In this document: positions 9,137-20,208 of the stretch, piece after piece | How positions within the stretch are numbered: position 1 is the first letter of the stretch | Layout: the number at the start of each line of letters is the position of its first letter | Origin: Polynucleobacter sp. | GTDB taxonomy: Bacteria > Pseudomonadota > Gammaproteobacteria > Burkholderiales > Burkholderiaceae | Assembly: GCF_030693775.1 (NCBI RefSeq) | Contig: NZ_JAUXZY010000004.1 | Location: forward strand, 620,001-684,000 | Length of the DNA stretch: 64,000 bases | Direction: 5' to 3' | The notes under the pieces: model-generated | What the model saw: the letters and a program-made list of their open reading frames with translations, nothing else | What the model was told of the DNA's origin: nothing | The model's database searches: none | Made by a program: the position numbers and the translations under genes

Positions 9137-9831
9137 TTTGTATTGTTCTTGTTTGCAGCTAACTTTGCGCGCTCAATCGCTGCTGCAATGATCGCACGTT
9201 TGCGCTCGGTCTCTCGTGCTACCGATTGGCTCGCAGCGCCATCGATCTCGTTCAGCGCCTTTAACTTGGCCTCGGCTTTTTTAGATAGGCGTAGGTTGTT
9301 ATCGCGCTCCTCGCGCTCTAGGCGATCTTCACGCCCGTGGTAGCGTGCACGGGATAGAGCGGCCTGTTCGGGCGTCCATGCATCCCAGCCAGTCCGATTT
9401 TCTGTCGCCGAAACCATGCTGATGCAATCAACCGGGCAGGGCGGTACGCAAAGATCGCAACCCGTGCACCACTCGGTCAGGACAACATGCATTTGTTTGG
9501 ATGCGCCCACAATCGCATCAACTGGACAGGCTTGTATGCAGAGGGTGCAACCGATGCAGGTTTTGGGATCAATTAGGGCAACTGGCCGTGGCCGCTCGAT
9601 ACCGCACTCGGGTTCCAGTTGAAGATGGGGTGGAAGTTGCCGTCCAGATGCCATCAAGATAGAGCTTAGGCGCTGTATTCCTTCGGCGCCTCCAGGAGGG
9701 CAGCGGTTCGGTAGGACTCCCTCATCGGCCATTGCTGCCGCATAGGATCGGCAGTCGGGGTAACCGCACTTGGTACATTGGGTTTGAGGTAGCACACCAT
9801 CGAGTTGATTGCAGAGTTCAACTGGATTCAT
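9133..9831 (-). CDS. rnfB: RnfB/RsxB-like ferredoxin protein
   Basis: A 232-residue iron-sulfur protein. The N-terminal Fe-S (PF04060) domain has CTKCGYPDCRSYA, and two 4Fe-4S ferredoxin motifs follow (CIGCTLCIQACPVDA and CTGCDLCVPPCPVDC). The C-terminal third is a charged, helical tail rich in Arg, Lys and Glu. Unlike RnfB of full Rnf complexes, the N-terminal membrane anchor is missing, and no rnfA, C, D, G or E lies nearby. The nth linkage mirrors the rnf-nth order of other proteobacteria. It is probably a soluble electron carrier, perhaps for cluster maintenance. Confidence 0.85.
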   Translation of the reverse strand: MNPVELCNQLDGVLPQTQCTKCGYPDCRSYAAAMADEGVLPNRCPPGGAEGIQRLSSILMASGRQLPPHLQLEPECGIERPRPVALIDPKTCIGCTLCIQACPVDAIVGASKQMHVVLTEWCTGCDLCVPPCPVDCISMVSATENRTGWDAWTPEQAALSRARYHGREDRLEREERDNNLRLSKKAEAKLKALNEIDGAASQSVARETERKRAIIAAAIERAKLAANKNNTK

Positions 9832-9866
9832 GCAGTGTTTATTAGCAATCAGTACGAACTGCGAAC

Positions 9867-11162
9867 TTAGTCACTCGCAAAAACTGCTTTGGCCACCTTC
9901 TTTTTTGATGCCTTGGAAGTTTGCTCGTGCGCACGGATAAAGTCTTTAATGCGGGGATACACCTTCTCACGCCAGCGTCGGCCTGAAAAAATACCGTAGT
10001 GACCGGCTCCAACGACTTCGTAATGATCCTTGCGTTCCGTAGGGATGCTTTTACACAATTTATGTGCAGCGCGGGTTTGGCCGCTACCAGAAATGTCATC
10101 AAGCTCACCCTCGATAGTCAGTAGCGCCACATCGGTAATGTCATGGGGTTTGACTAACTTGCCAGAAACTTTCCAGGTACCACTGGGCAGGGCATATTCT
10201 TGAAACACGGTTTTGATGGTGTCTAAGTAGTACTTTGCATCCATATCCAAAACCGCGTTGTACTCGTCGTAAAAACGAATGTGTGCTTTAGCGTCAAGCT
10301 CATCACCGCGCACCAGATTCTGAAAATAATCCCAATGCGATTGCATGTGATTTTGGGGGTTCATGGCAATAAAGCCCGTGTGCTGTAAGAAACCAGGGTA
10401 GACACGGCGCCCAGCTCCAGCATGGGGCTGAGGCACTTCATAAATCACGTGGCTTTCGAACCACTCGTATGATTTTTTATCGGCCAAAGAATTGACTGCG
10501 GTGGGTGATTTGCGGGCATCAATTGGACCGCCCATCATGATCATGGAGGCGGGGGTTTCTTCGCCGTTCGATGCCATGAGGGAAATGGCGCCTAAGGTGG
10601 GTACCGTTGGTTGGCACACAGAGATCACGTGCAGATTTTTTGGGCCGATGGTGCGGATAAATTCTTGAATGTAATGAACGTAATCATCAAGCCCGAATTC
10701 ACCTTTGTCAGCCGGCACAGTGCGTGCATCGAGCCAATCGGTGATGTAGACCTTGTGGTCCTGAAGCAGAGTTCGTACCGTGTCGCGTAATAGGGTGGAG
10801 TGATGCCCTGAGAGTGGCGCAACCACTAGAACAACCGGATCTTCTTTGAGTTTCTTGATGACTTCAAGATCATCCGAATAGCGCTTAAAGCGAATTAAAT
10901 TGCAAAACGGCTTTTCAAGTGTAGTGATTTCGTGAATGGCGACATCACGACCATGCGCCTTTACAGCACGAATTCCAAATTCGGGTTTCTTATACTCTTT
11001 TCCAAGTCGGTGGAGTAATTCATAGCTTGCGGCGATGCGTTCCGCCCCAGGCATTTTTGATAATGGATTGGATGCATTCACAAACGTCTCAGATGCTGTT
11101 TGTGCCCACGAGCTCAATGGCTGCAGCAAGGCTTTTTGGAACTCGTACAGTTGATATAGCAT
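9867..11162 (-). CDS. phaZ: Intracellular polyhydroxybutyrate depolymerase
   Basis: A 431-residue protein of the PhaZ1-type intracellular PHB depolymerase family (PHB_depo_C). It has VVAPLSGHHSTLLRDTVRTLL near residue 110 and HVISVCQPTVPTLGA, where Cys in the SVCQP nucleophile elbow replaces the serine of classical lipases as is usual in this family. The C-terminal Asp (GELDDISGSGQT) and His (GAGHYGIFSG) would complete the triad. It degrades stored PHB granules to oligomers in the cytoplasm. A 31-base gap separates it from the aminotransferase upstream. Confidence 0.95.
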   Translation of the reverse strand: MLYQLYEFQKALLQPLSSWAQTASETFVNASNPLSKMPGAERIAASYELLHRLGKEYKKPEFGIRAVKAHGRDVAIHEITTLEKPFCNLIRFKRYSDDLEVIKKLKEDPVVLVVAPLSGHHSTLLRDTVRTLLQDHKVYITDWLDARTVPADKGEFGLDDYVHYIQEFIRTIGPKNLHVISVCQPTVPTLGAISLMASNGEETPASMIMMGGPIDARKSPTAVNSLADKKSYEWFESHVIYEVPQPHAGAGRRVYPGFLQHTGFIAMNPQNHMQSHWDYFQNLVRGDELDAKAHIRFYDEYNAVLDMDAKYYLDTIKTVFQEYALPSGTWKVSGKLVKPHDITDVALLTIEGELDDISGSGQTRAAHKLCKSIPTERKDHYEVVGAGHYGIFSGRRWREKVYPRIKDFIRAHEQTSKASKKKVAKAVFASD

Positions 11163-11193
11163 GACGCCTCCTAGAAAACCAGTGTAACCGCCT

Positions 11194-12393
11194 TTACGCT
11201 AAGACGCGGGCAATTGCTTTGGCCACACGATCAATATTCTTGGTATTGAGGGCTGCAACGCAAATGCGGCCGGTGGACAGGGCGAAAATGCTGTCTTCCT
11301 TTTGCAGGCGTGCCACCTGTTCTGCAGTAAGTCCCGAATAGGAGAACATGCCGCGTTGTGACTCAATAAAACCAAAATCCTGTTTTGCGCCGTTTGCGGC
11401 CAAGCGCACAACCAGCTCATGGCGCATGGCCTTAATACGATCACGCATCAATGCAAGCTCATCCTCCCACTGCTGACGTAGCTTGGGGTTATTGAGCACC
11501 GCAGCCACAATTGCGCCACCATGGGTTGGTGGGTTGGAGTAGTTCGTACGAATCACACGCTTGAGTTGCGAGAGTACGCGCGCAGACTCATCTCGGCTTT
11601 GGGTCACGATAGACAAAGCGCCTACACGTTCGCCATACAAGGAGAATGATTTTGAAAAGGAGCTGGAAACAAAAAAGGACATACCCGATTCAGCAAATAG
11701 CCGCGCAGCAAGTCCGTCCTCTTCAATGCCTTGAGCAAAACCTTGGTAGGCCATATCTAAAAAGGGAATGAGGTCGCGCTCACGGCAGATCTCAATGACC
11801 TTGAGCCATTGTTCCTTGTTGAGGTCGGCGCCGGTGGGGTTGTGACAGCAGACATGCAATACAACCAAAGTGCGTTTTGGAAATGACTTGAGGGACTTAA
11901 CCATCCCAGAAAAATCGACCCCGCGAGTTTTGCTATCAAAGTAGGTGTACTCAAGTACTTCGTAACCGGCGGCCTCAAAAACGCCGCGGTGGTTTTCCCA
12001 GCTCGGATTGCTAATAGCTGCCGGTACGTTTGGTTCAATGCGCCGCACAAAGTCGCCGCCGACGCGTAAAGCACCCGTGCCCCCAAGGCACTCTGCAGTA
12101 ACGACGCGACCATCTTTAATTAATGGGGAGTCTTCGCCGAAAAGGAGTTTTTGCACGCCCATGTTGTAGGGGCTTGGACCCTCAATCGGGATGTAGCTAC
12201 GGGGCGACTGTTTACCAACGATTTCTTTTTCAGCCTCAATTACGGCCTTGAGCAAAGGCACCTTGCCCTCATCGGTGTAGTAAACACCAACACCTAAATT
12301 TACCTTTTCTGGATTTTGATCGGCCACATAAGCCTCGGTCAGGCCAAAAATGGGGTCTTTAGGGGCAAGTTGTACTGAGGAAAACAGGTTCAT
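11194..12393 (-). CDS. tyrB: Aromatic amino acid / aspartate aminotransferase
   Basis: A 399-residue class I fold-type I PLP aminotransferase of the AspC/TyrB branch. Visible motifs are the N-terminal DPIFGLTEAY, NLGVGVYY, the HNPTG segment, the PLP-Lys region SSSFSKSFSLYGERVGAL, and the C-terminal substrate Arg in FALSTGRICVAALN. It interconverts aspartate, tyrosine or phenylalanine with their 2-oxo acids. TyrB and AspC cannot be separated by eye, so the symbol is tentative. It might also transaminate sulfur analogues such as cysteate, but nothing in its position supports this. It is divergent from uvrB. Confidence 0.85.
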   Translation of the reverse strand: MNLFSSVQLAPKDPIFGLTEAYVADQNPEKVNLGVGVYYTDEGKVPLLKAVIEAEKEIVGKQSPRSYIPIEGPSPYNMGVQKLLFGEDSPLIKDGRVVTAECLGGTGALRVGGDFVRRIEPNVPAAISNPSWENHRGVFEAAGYEVLEYTYFDSKTRGVDFSGMVKSLKSFPKRTLVVLHVCCHNPTGADLNKEQWLKVIEICRERDLIPFLDMAYQGFAQGIEEDGLAARLFAESGMSFFVSSSFSKSFSLYGERVGALSIVTQSRDESARVLSQLKRVIRTNYSNPPTHGGAIVAAVLNNPKLRQQWEDELALMRDRIKAMRHELVVRLAANGAKQDFGFIESQRGMFSYSGLTAEQVARLQKEDSIFALSTGRICVAALNTKNIDRVAKAIARVLA

Positions 12394-12551
12394 GGGGTAT
12401 TGGGCGTCTGTAAGTGGTTGAAAAGAAGGCTGGATCTTAAAGAATGGGTGATTTTTTGAGGAATGGCTGACTATCTTTAGATAAAAACGGCAAAATCAAC
12501 GTTTATGTGAAATTCTCTGTGAAATGGTTTGCAGATGAAATGATAGCCGAG

Positions 12552-14684
12552 ATGCCCCCAAAGTCCCCGAAACCAAGCCCTAAACCCATCGCTGCCAGCT
12601 TAGAGGCAGAGCTGCCGCTCAGCAGCGCGCCAGAGGGGCTGGATCAGGCTAAGTTTGTGCGTTTTCCGGACTCCCCATTTGAGTTGTATCAGCCTTTTCC
12701 TCCGGCAGGGGATCAGCCTCAAGCCATTGATCTGTTGGTCACCGGAATTGAGGACGGCCTATCCTTTCAGACCCTGTTGGGCGTGACGGGTTCGGGCAAA
12801 ACCTTCACTATGGCCAATGTGATTGCCCGTATGGGTCGACCTGCCATCGTCTTTGCCCCGAACAAGACCTTAGCCGCGCAACTGTATAGCGAATTCCGGG
12901 AGTTTTTTCCGCGCAATGCGGTCGAATACTTCGTGAGCTATTACGACTATTACCAGCCCGAAGCCTACGTGCCGCATCGTGATCTTTTTATTGAAAAGGA
13001 TTCGGCCATCAATGAACACATTGAACAGATGCGTTTGTCCGCCACCAAGAGTTTATTGGAGCGCCGTGACGTTGTGATTGTGGCATCGGTCTCGGCGATA
13101 TACGGTATCGGTAATCCAGGGGATTACCACAGCATGGTGATGACTCTGCGGCCTGGCGACAAAATGAGCCAGCGTGAGATCGTGACCCGCTTAATTGCAA
13201 TGCAATATGACCGAAATGAAATGGATTTTCAGCGGGGTGTATTTCGCGTGCGTGGCGATACCATCGATATTTTTCCTGCCGAACACAATGAGCTCGCGGT
13301 ACGGGTTGAGTTATTCGATGATGTGATTGAAAGCCTGCAATTTTTTGATCCCCTCACGGGCCGCATCAAACAAAAAATTCCGCGCTTTACGGTTTACCCC
13401 AGCTCGCATTACGTCACGCCTCGGGAAACTGTGCTGAATGCCATTGAGACTATCAAAACTGAATTGCGTGATCGCTTGGCTGAGTTTGTGAAGGATGGCA
13501 AGCTAGTAGAGGCCCAGCGCCTAGAGCAGCGCACGCGCTTTGATCTCGAGATGCTCAATGAGTTAGGGTTTTGCAAAGGCATTGAAAATTACTCGCGCCA
13601 TTTATCGGGCGCAAAGCCAGGCGAGTCGCCGCCGACCTTGGTCGACTATCTGCCCCAAGATGCGTTGATGTTTCTAGATGAGAGTCACGTCATGATTGGG
13701 CAGTTAAACGCCATGTACAACGGCGATCGGTCACGCAAACAGACTTTGGTGGACTTTGGCTTTCGACTGCCATCGGCGCTGGATAACCGGCCGCTGAAGT
13801 TTCCGGAGTTTGAAACCAAAATGCGCCAAGCCGTTTTTGTTTCGGCGACGCCGGCTGACTATGAGGCCAGCAAAACGGGGCAGGTGGTGGAGCAAGTAGC
13901 CAGGCCAACGGGCCTCGTGGATCCACAGATCGAAGTTTTGCCCGCAAGTTCGCAAGTGGATGATTTGCTCAATCAAATTCATGAACGCGTGAAGGTGGGT
14001 GAGCGCGTCTTGGTTACGGTGTTAACCAAACGGATGGCCGAGCAACTCACTGATTTCTTGTCTGATAACGGCGTCAAGGTGCGCTACGTGCACTCCGATA
14101 TTGATACGGTAGAGCGCGTCGAAATTATTCGAGACTTACGCCTAGGCGCATTTGATGTTCTCGTTGGGATTAATTTGCTGCGAGAGGGTCTGGATATTCC
14201 GGAGGTGTCGCTGGTGGCGATTTTGGATGCGGATAAGGAGGGCTTTTTGCGCTCGGAACGCAGTCTGATTCAAACCATCGGCAGGGCAGCGCGCAATATG
14301 AATGGCAAAGCCATCTTGTATGCCGATCGCATTACGGATTCGATGCGCCGCGCGATGGATGAGACCGAGCGTCGCCGCACCAAGCAGATTGCCTTTAATA
14401 AGGACCATGGCATTGAGCCACGCGGGGTCAGCAAACGCATTAAAGACATCATTGATGGGGTTTATGACGTCAAAGAGAAGCGCTCCGAGTTTGTGGCCGC
14501 AGAAGAGCAGGCCCACTACGCCGGGATGAGTGAGCGGGCGCTCTCAGCAGAAATCAAGCGCCTAGAGAAGCAAATGAATGCAGAAGCCAAGAATCTCGAG
14601 TTTGAGAAGGCCGCCACCACCCGCGATCGCCTCAGTAAGGTCAAAGAAATGGCCTTTGGCGCCTTATCCCAAGATGCCCTATAG
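12552..14684 (+). CDS. uvrB: UvrABC system subunit UvrB
   Basis: UvrB is the DNA-damage verifying helicase of nucleotide excision repair. Motifs are Walker A GVTGSGKT, the beta-hairpin region [14 protein letters not shown], the DEAD-like box DESHVMIGQ, the helicase C segment [30 protein letters not shown], and a C-terminal UVR coiled coil. The protein is about 40 residues longer at the N-terminus than E. coli UvrB. The start is uncertain: GTG at 12507 and ATG at 12540 and 12552 are in frame; ATG 12552 is given here as the shortest reasonable choice. Confidence 0.95.
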   Translation: MPPKSPKPSPKPIAASLEAELPLSSAPEGLDQAKFVRFPDSPFELYQPFPPAGDQPQAIDLLVTGIEDGLSFQTLLGVTGSGKTFTMANVIARMGRPAIVFAPNKTLAAQLYSEFREFFPRNAVEYFVSYYDYYQPEAYVPHRDLFIEKDSAINEHIEQMRLSATKSLLERRDVVIVASVSAIYGIGNPGDYHSMVMTLRPGDKMSQREIVTRLIAMQYDRNEMDFQRGVFRVRGDTIDIFPAEHNELAVRVELFDDVIESLQFFDPLTGRIKQKIPRFTVYPSSHYVTPRETVLNAIETIKTELRDRLAEFVKDGKLVEAQRLEQRTRFDLEMLNELGFCKGIENYSRHLSGAKPGESPPTLVDYLPQDALMFLDESHVMIGQLNAMYNGDRSRKQTLVDFGFRLPSALDNRPLKFPEFETKMRQAVFVSATPADYEASKTGQVVEQVARPTGLVDPQIEVLPASSQVDDLLNQIHERVKVGERVLVTVLTKRMAEQLTDFLSDNGVKVRYVHSDIDTVERVEIIRDLRLGAFDVLVGINLLREGLDIPEVSLVAILDADKEGFLRSERSLIQTIGRAARNMNGKAILYADRITDSMRRAMDETERRRTKQIAFNKDHGIEPRGVSKRIKDIIDGVYDVKEKRSEFVAAEEQAHYAGMSERALSAEIKRLEKQMNAEAKNLEFEKAATTRDRLSKVKEMAFGALSQDAL

Positions 14685-14696
14685 CCAAAATGGGTA

Positions 14697-14721
14697 GTAC
14701 CCGAGCAAATTAGTCGGGTAT
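14697..14721. promoter_or_regulatory. IscR type-1 binding site upstream of iscR
   Basis: The 25-base element at 14697-14721 (arms TACCCGA and TCGGGTA around an AT-rich centre) agrees with the E. coli IscR type-1 consensus ATASYYGACTRWWWYAGTCRRSTAT at all but three positions. It lies 80 bases upstream of iscR and directly after uvrB. [2Fe-2S]-IscR would bind here and repress the isc operon when cluster supply is good. Confidence 0.8.
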
Positions 14722-14801
14722 CTGTTATTCTTGATCATAACGGTTGGGTATTACCCGCCCGACTGTGCGCTGTCCATAACAATCCATTACCAAGGTGCCA
14801 T

Positions 14802-15377
14802 ATGAGACTTACAACAAAAGGTCGTTTTGCAGTAACCGCCATGATTGATCTGGCGCTACGGGAGGCCCACGGCCCCGTTACCCTAGCTGGCATTAGCCAA
14901 AGGCAACATATTTCACTTTCTTACCTTGAGCAGCTGTTCGGTAAGTTACGCCGCTTTAATATCGTCGAGAGCACACGCGGCCCTGGCGGCGGTTATACCT
15001 TAGCGCGCAAGCCCGAAGAGGTTAGTGTGGCCGATATTATTGTTGCGGTGGACGAGCCCCTGGATGCAACCCAGTGTGGCGGCAAAGGCAATTGCCACGG
15101 TGATGATGAGGAACATGGCCGCTGCATGACGCACGATTTGTGGGCCAATCTCAATACCCGCATGGTGGAATACCTTGCATCGGTATCGCTCCGTGATTTA
15201 GTCGCGCAACAAGCAGACCGCGGTCAGGTTGTGCACGATTTGCGTGAGCGCAAAGTCAAAGTAGAACCAATCAAGGTCATGAAAGCAGCGCCTGCGCCGC
15301 TCGCTAAAAAAGAATCTAGCATCGCTGCTAAGCCATTACTCGTGAATTCCGTCTTTAACCTTGCTCGGCAAAGTTAA
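14802..15377 (+). CDS. iscR: Iron-sulfur cluster regulator IscR
   Basis: A 191-residue Rrf2-family repressor. It begins [19 protein letters not shown], has the winged-helix recognition region [14 protein letters not shown], and carries the three Cys that ligate the [2Fe-2S] cluster in the segment [17 protein letters not shown]. The C-terminal 50 residues form a longer, Lys/Val-rich tail than in E. coli IscR (162 residues); its role is unclear. It is the first gene of the isc operon and has a matching operator upstream. Confidence 0.96.
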   Translation: MRLTTKGRFAVTAMIDLALREAHGPVTLAGISQRQHISLSYLEQLFGKLRRFNIVESTRGPGGGYTLARKPEEVSVADIIVAVDEPLDATQCGGKGNCHGDDEEHGRCMTHDLWANLNTRMVEYLASVSLRDLVAQQADRGQVVHDLRERKVKVEPIKVMKAAPAPLAKKESSIAAKPLLVNSVFNLARQS

Positions 15378-15415
15378 GTTTTAATACTACATCGTTTACT
15401 ACTGAAGATTTATTT

Positions 15416-16675
15416 ATGAACGCACCTGAAACCAAAGCCATCCAGCCCGTATCGCTGTTTAGCCCCAAGCATTTTCCAGTCTATATGGACTACTCTGCCA
15501 CCACGCCGATTGACCCGCGCGTGGTCGACAAGATGATTCCTTATCTGCGCGAGCAGTTTGGTAATGCGGCATCGCGTAGCCATGCCTTTGGCTGGGCTGC
15601 AGAAGAGGCCGTTGAGGAGGCGCGCAATGAGGTAGCAAAGTTGGTGCATGCCGATCCCCGCGAGATTGTTTGGACCAGCGGCGCAACCGAAAGTATTAAT
15701 TTGGCGGTAAAGGGAGCGGCGCACTTTTATCAAGAAAAGGGCAAGCACCTCATCACTATTAAAACCGAGCACAAGGCAACTCTCGATACCTGCCGTGAAC
15801 TCGAGCGGGAAGGGTTTGAAGTCACGTACCTGGACGTATTACCCAATGGCCTGATTGATTTTGACGTCTTGCAGGCGGCCATTCGTCCCGATACGATTCT
15901 GGTGTCGGTGATGTACGTCAACAATGAGATTGGCGTGATTCAGGATATTCCCCGCATTGGCGAACTTACCCGCTCAAAAGGCATCATCCTGCACGTGGAT
16001 GCAGCGCAAGCGACGGGCAAGATTGAAATTGACTTAGAAAAAATCAAAGTGGATTTGATGAGTTTTTCTGCACACAAATCCTACGGCCCTAAAGGCATTG
16101 GCGCTTTGTTCGTGCGTCGCAAGCCCCGCATCCGGATTGAAGCGCAAATTCATGGTGGCGGTCATGAGCGGGGTATGCGCTCGGGAACATTGCCGGTGCA
16201 TCAAATTGTCGGCATGGGTGAAGCGTTTAAATTTGCCCGCCTCGACATGATTGAAGAAAACAAACGCATTCGTGCCTTGCGCGATCGCCTCTTAAGTGGC
16301 CTGCAGGATATTGAAGAGGTTTATGTCAATGGTGATATGGATCAACGTGTGGCACACAACCTCAACATTAGCTTTAATTACGTTGAAGGCGAATCGATGC
16401 TGATGGCTTTGAAAGACATCGCGATTTCATCGGGATCGGCGTGCACCTCGGCATCCTTGGAGCCATCCTATGTATTGCGTGCTCTAGGTCGTAATGATGA
16501 GCTGGCACACAGCTCCATTCGCTTTACCATTGGCCGGTTTACCACCGAAGAGGAAGTTGACTTTACGGTGCAATTGGTTAAAGAAAAGATCGCCAAGCTC
16601 CGCGAACTGTCGCCTTTATGGGAGATGTTCAAAGACGGCATTGATTTGAGTACGATTCAGTGGGCTGCCCACTAA
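15416..16675 (+). CDS. iscS: Cysteine desulfurase IscS
   Basis: IscS is a PLP enzyme that takes sulfur from cysteine for Fe-S clusters and thionucleosides. Motifs are [11 protein letters not shown] near the N-terminus, [11 protein letters not shown], the PLP-Lys segment [10 protein letters not shown], and the active-site Cys loop [15 protein letters not shown]. It has 419 residues, with about 15 extra at the N-terminus compared with E. coli IscS. It is second in the isc operon. Confidence 0.97.
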   Translation: MNAPETKAIQPVSLFSPKHFPVYMDYSATTPIDPRVVDKMIPYLREQFGNAASRSHAFGWAAEEAVEEARNEVAKLVHADPREIVWTSGATESINLAVKGAAHFYQEKGKHLITIKTEHKATLDTCRELEREGFEVTYLDVLPNGLIDFDVLQAAIRPDTILVSVMYVNNEIGVIQDIPRIGELTRSKGIILHVDAAQATGKIEIDLEKIKVDLMSFSAHKSYGPKGIGALFVRRKPRIRIEAQIHGGGHERGMRSGTLPVHQIVGMGEAFKFARLDMIEENKRIRALRDRLLSGLQDIEEVYVNGDMDQRVAHNLNISFNYVEGESMLMALKDIAISSGSACTSASLEPSYVLRALGRNDELAHSSIRFTIGRFTTEEEVDFTVQLVKEKIAKLRELSPLWEMFKDGIDLSTIQWAAH

Positions 16676-16703
16676 ACAGATTAAGACAGTAGGAGAAAGA
16701 ACC

Positions 16704-17090
16704 ATGGCATATAGCGATAAAGTAATTGATCATTATGAAAACCCCCGTAATGTGGGTTCCTTTGCAAAAACTGATGACAACGTCGGTACTGGCATGGTGG
16801 GTGCACCAGCCTGCGGCGATGTCATGAAATTGCAAATTCGGGTGAACGAGCAGGGCATTATTGAAGATGCAAAGTTCAAAACCTACGGATGCGGATCGGC
16901 GATCGCATCTTCCTCGCTCGTCACTGAGTGGGTTAAGGGCAAGACGCTCGATCAGGCTTTGGAGATTAAAAACTCCTTGATAGCCGAAGAGTTGGCCTTA
17001 CCACCGGTCAAAATCCACTGCTCCATCTTGGCAGAGGACGCCATTAAGGCGGCGGTTCAAGATTACAAAGAAAAGCACCCGGGCAATTAA
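16704..17090 (+). CDS. iscU: Iron-sulfur cluster scaffold IscU
   Basis: The 128-residue scaffold has all three cluster Cys (GAPACGDVM, TYGCGSAIASSS, IHCSILAE) and the LPPVK motif recognised by HscA. A strong ribosome-binding site (GTAGGAGAAAG) precedes the ATG. Clusters are built here from IscS sulfur and passed on with HscA/HscB. Confidence 0.98.
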   Translation: MAYSDKVIDHYENPRNVGSFAKTDDNVGTGMVGAPACGDVMKLQIRVNEQGIIEDAKFKTYGCGSAIASSSLVTEWVKGKTLDQALEIKNSLIAEELALPPVKIHCSILAEDAIKAAVQDYKEKHPGN

Positions 17091-17114
17091 GTTGATCTGC
17101 ACTTAGGAATCCTT

Positions 17115-17438
17115 ATGGCAATTACACTCACTCAAAAAGCAGCTGCACACGTCAATCGCAACCTTCAGAAGCGTGGCAAAGGGTGCGGCTTGCGTCTGGG
17201 CGTTCGCACAACCGGCTGTTCTGGCCTAGCCTATCAGTTGGAGTATGTGGACGATGCCGCCCCCGAGGATCAGATGTTTGAGTCCAACGGGGTAAAGATT
17301 TTTGTTGATCCTAAAAGCTTGGCATACCTTGATGGCACTGAACTCGACTTTGTGCGAGAAGGTCTCAATGAGGGTTTTAAGTTTCAGAATCCAAACATGA
17401 AGGATGAGTGTGGTTGTGGCGAATCATTCCGCGTCTGA
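17115..17438 (+). CDS. iscA: Iron-sulfur cluster assembly protein IscA
   Basis: A 107-residue A-type carrier protein with the three conserved Cys ([10 protein letters not shown] and the C-terminal ECGCGESF). It is a carrier of clusters or iron to [4Fe-4S] apoproteins. The 3' end overlaps the 5' end of hscB by 35 bases if hscB uses its first ATG. Confidence 0.97.
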   Translation: MAITLTQKAAAHVNRNLQKRGKGCGLRLGVRTTGCSGLAYQLEYVDDAAPEDQMFESNGVKIFVDPKSLAYLDGTELDFVREGLNEGFKFQNPNMKDECGCGESFRV

Positions 17439-17943
17439 GGATTACTTTCAATTTTTTGGTTTAAGTCCGCAATTCAGTTTGGATCTAGCGCAGCTGGATC
17501 AGGCCTACCTCGCAATTCAAAAAGAAGTTCACCCCGACCGCCATACCCAAGGTAGCGACAGTGAGCAGCGGATTGCAATGCAAATGGCTACCTTGGCTAA
17601 TACAGCACACCAAACCTTAAAGCACCCGATTCAGCGCGGCTTGTACCTGTGCAAACTGCATGGCGTAGAGGCGAACTTAGAAACCAATACCGCCATGCCA
17701 ACGGCATTTCTATTGCAGCAAATGGCGTGGCGCGATAGTCTAGAGGAGAGCGCAGATGATTTTGCTGCGCTCGATGCATTGGCGACTGAAGTCGACTCGG
17801 CATATAAGGCCGCTTTAGTTGAATTGGCAGAGGCAATGGATCGGACGCATAATTACCAGCGAGCAGCCGAATTGCTGCGCGGCCTTTTGTTTATCGATAA
17901 ATTTGCTACTGAATTAGATGACGCCATTGCGGCACTTGCTTGA
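17404..17943 (+). CDS. hscB: Co-chaperone HscB
   Basis: A 179-residue J-domain co-chaperone. The J domain has the HPD motif ([11 protein letters not shown]) near residue 43 and starts with [12 protein letters not shown] as usual; the C-terminal HscB oligomerisation/IscU-binding helices follow. It stimulates HscA ATPase and delivers IscU. The start overlaps iscA by 35 bases; in-frame GTG codons at 17410 and 17416 are alternatives. Confidence 0.94.
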   Translation: MSVVVANHSASEDYFQFFGLSPQFSLDLAQLDQAYLAIQKEVHPDRHTQGSDSEQRIAMQMATLANTAHQTLKHPIQRGLYLCKLHGVEANLETNTAMPTAFLLQQMAWRDSLEESADDFAALDALATEVDSAYKAALVELAEAMDRTHNYQRAAELLRGLLFIDKFATELDDAIAALA

Positions 17944-17954
17944 GTTAATGATCA

Positions 17955-19820
17955 ATGGCTTTATTACAAATTTCTGAACCCGGAATGTCGCTTGCGCCGC
18001 ACCAGCGGCGTATTGCGATTGGCATTGATCTGGGCACCACGAACTCCTTGGTTGCGGTGGTGCGCGATGCCTTGCCAAAGGTCTTGGCCGATGAGCAAGG
18101 GCGCGAATTGCTTCCATCGGTTGTGCGCTATCTGCCTAGCGGCAGAACCCAAGCTGGATTTGAGGCGCTTGAGAGTGTAGTCAGCGATCCCAAGAATACG
18201 ATTGTCTCCGTCAAGCGCTTTATGGGTCGCGGCCTCGGTGATGTAGATCATTTGGAAAATGCCCCGTACGACTTTGTGGATCAGCCCGGTATGCTCAAGT
18301 TGCGTACCGTTGCGGGTGACAAGAGCCCCATCGAAGTATCCGCTGAAATCTTAGCGCGCCTGCGGCAGTTGGCCGAAGATTCGGTCAACGATGACATCGT
18401 TGGTGCTGTGATTACGGTTCCAGCTTACTTTGACGATGCCCAGCGACAGGCCACGAAAGATGCCGCCAAATTAGCGGGGGTCGAGGTCTTGCGCCTGCTC
18501 AATGAACCCACTGCAGCAGCCATTGCCTATGGACTCGATAACGCATCCGAAGGCCTTTATGCAGTTTATGACTTAGGTGGCGGCACCTTTGACATCTCGA
18601 TTTTGCGGATGAGCAAAGGCGTTTTCGAAGTCTTATCTACCGGCGGTGATTCGGCATTGGGCGGGGATGACTTTGATCATCGCCTTTACTGCTGGGTGAT
18701 CGAACAGGCCAAGTTAGCCCCTATTTCAATTCAAGATCATCGTGCTTTGCTGATGGCTTGTAAAACGGCCAAAGAGCAGCTAAGCCATAATCCCTTGGCG
18801 CGAGTACACCAGACACTGAGTGACGGTACCGTGGTAAATGTTGGTGTTAGTCAGGCGCAATTTTTTGAGATGACTCAAAACTTGGTCGCCAAAACATTGG
18901 CAGCCGTACGCAAGGCATTGCGTGACTCTGGGTTCAAGGCAGAAGAAATCAAAGGCGTTGTCATGGTAGGTGGCGCAACGCGCATGCCGCATGTACAGCG
19001 CGCTGTGGGTGAGCTCTTTGGTACGGCGCCACTAAATAACTTGAACCCCGATCAAGTGGTTGCCATGGGCGCCGCAATGCAGGCCGACTTGCTTGCCGGC
19101 AACCAAGGCAAGAATGAGGAATGGTTGTTGCTTGATGTGATTCCGCTCTCGCTTGGCATTGAGACCATGGGCGGTTTGGTGGAAAAGATTATTCCGCGTA
19201 ACACACCCATACCCGTTGCTCGGGCACAAGAATTCACGACCTTCAAGGATGGCCAAACCGCGTTGGCCTTGCATGTGGTTCAAGGTGAGCGCGAAACCTC
19301 GGCCGATTGCCGCTCACTTGGTCAGTTTGAGCTCCGCGGTATACCGCCAATGGTGGCTGGAGCGGCACGCATTCGGGTGACCTTTCAGGTGGACGCTGAT
19401 GGCTTGTTATCGGTGCGCGCTACCGAGCAGGGCTCGGGCGTTGAGGCCTCGATCGATATCAAACCATCCTATGGTTTAAGTGATGCAGACATTACACGGA
19501 TGCTCCAAGATGGCTTTGCGTCAGCTCAGGTAGATTTAAAAGCCAGGGCCCTGCGTGAAGAGCAAGTATCAGCCCAGCGCTTACTAGATGCAGTGCAGGC
19601 CGCCTTAAATAGTGACGGGTATTTATTAAGCGATGCTGAGCGTACTGCGGTAGATCAGGCCATGGCAACATTGCAAGGCATTCTGTCCTCCGAGGAGGAT
19701 AGCGATGTGTTGCGACGCGCTGTTGATCATGCCGCCAAAGCAACCGATGATTTTGCGCAAAAGCGCATGAACGCGAGTATCCAAAAAGCCTTAACGGGAA
19801 AAAGTGTTTCCGAAATTTAA
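17955..19820 (+). CDS. hscA: Fe-S cluster assembly chaperone HscA
   Basis: A 621-residue Hsp70 of the HscA type. It has the nucleotide-binding motifs [27 protein letters not shown] and [14 protein letters not shown], the linker and substrate-binding beta domain (about 385-500), and a helical lid. It works with HscB on the LPPVK motif of IscU. It starts 11 bases after hscB and is followed by fdx. Confidence 0.97.
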   Translation: MALLQISEPGMSLAPHQRRIAIGIDLGTTNSLVAVVRDALPKVLADEQGRELLPSVVRYLPSGRTQAGFEALESVVSDPKNTIVSVKRFMGRGLGDVDHLENAPYDFVDQPGMLKLRTVAGDKSPIEVSAEILARLRQLAEDSVNDDIVGAVITVPAYFDDAQRQATKDAAKLAGVEVLRLLNEPTAAAIAYGLDNASEGLYAVYDLGGGTFDISILRMSKGVFEVLSTGGDSALGGDDFDHRLYCWVIEQAKLAPISIQDHRALLMACKTAKEQLSHNPLARVHQTLSDGTVVNVGVSQAQFFEMTQNLVAKTLAAVRKALRDSGFKAEEIKGVVMVGGATRMPHVQRAVGELFGTAPLNNLNPDQVVAMGAAMQADLLAGNQGKNEEWLLLDVIPLSLGIETMGGLVEKIIPRNTPIPVARAQEFTTFKDGQTALALHVVQGERETSADCRSLGQFELRGIPPMVAGAARIRVTFQVDADGLLSVRATEQGSGVEASIDIKPSYGLSDADITRMLQDGFASAQVDLKARALREEQVSAQRLLDAVQAALNSDGYLLSDAERTAVDQAMATLQGILSSEEDSDVLRRAVDHAAKATDDFAQKRMNASIQKALTGKSVSEI

Positions 19821-19841
19821 TTAAACGATTGAGATCAAGTA

Positions 19842-20180
19842 ATGACCCAAATTGTGATTTTGCCGCACACTGAATATTGCCCCGATGGTGCAGTACTCGA
19901 GGTTTCCCCTGGTACCAGCATTTGCGAGGCCTTACTGGAAAACGATATCCCGATTGAGCATGCATGCGACATGGTGTGTGCCTGTACTACCTGTCACGTG
20001 ATTGTGCGTGAAGGGTTTAACAGCCTCAATGAGCCCGATGAAAACGAGGAAGATTTATTAGACCGGGCGTGGGGTTTAAATCCCTTATCCCGCCTGTCGT
20101 GTCAGGCCATTATTGCAAAAGACGACCTGGTGGTTGAGATACCTAAATACTCGATCAATCACGCCAAAGAAAATCATTAA
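19842..20180 (+). CDS. fdx: [2Fe-2S] ferredoxin of the isc operon
   Basis: A 112-residue adrenodoxin-type ferredoxin with the cluster motif C-X5-C-X2-C ... C (ACDMVCACTTC and LSCQA). It supplies electrons for cluster assembly on IscU. It is last in the isc operon; iscX is not present after it, and the next gene is a LysR regulator on the other strand. Confidence 0.96.
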   Translation: MTQIVILPHTEYCPDGAVLEVSPGTSICEALLENDIPIEHACDMVCACTTCHVIVREGFNSLNEPDENEEDLLDRAWGLNPLSRLSCQAIIAKDDLVVEIPKYSINHAKENH

Positions 20181-20208
20181 TTGCGCGTGGACTCAATGTC
20201 CCGGCGCT

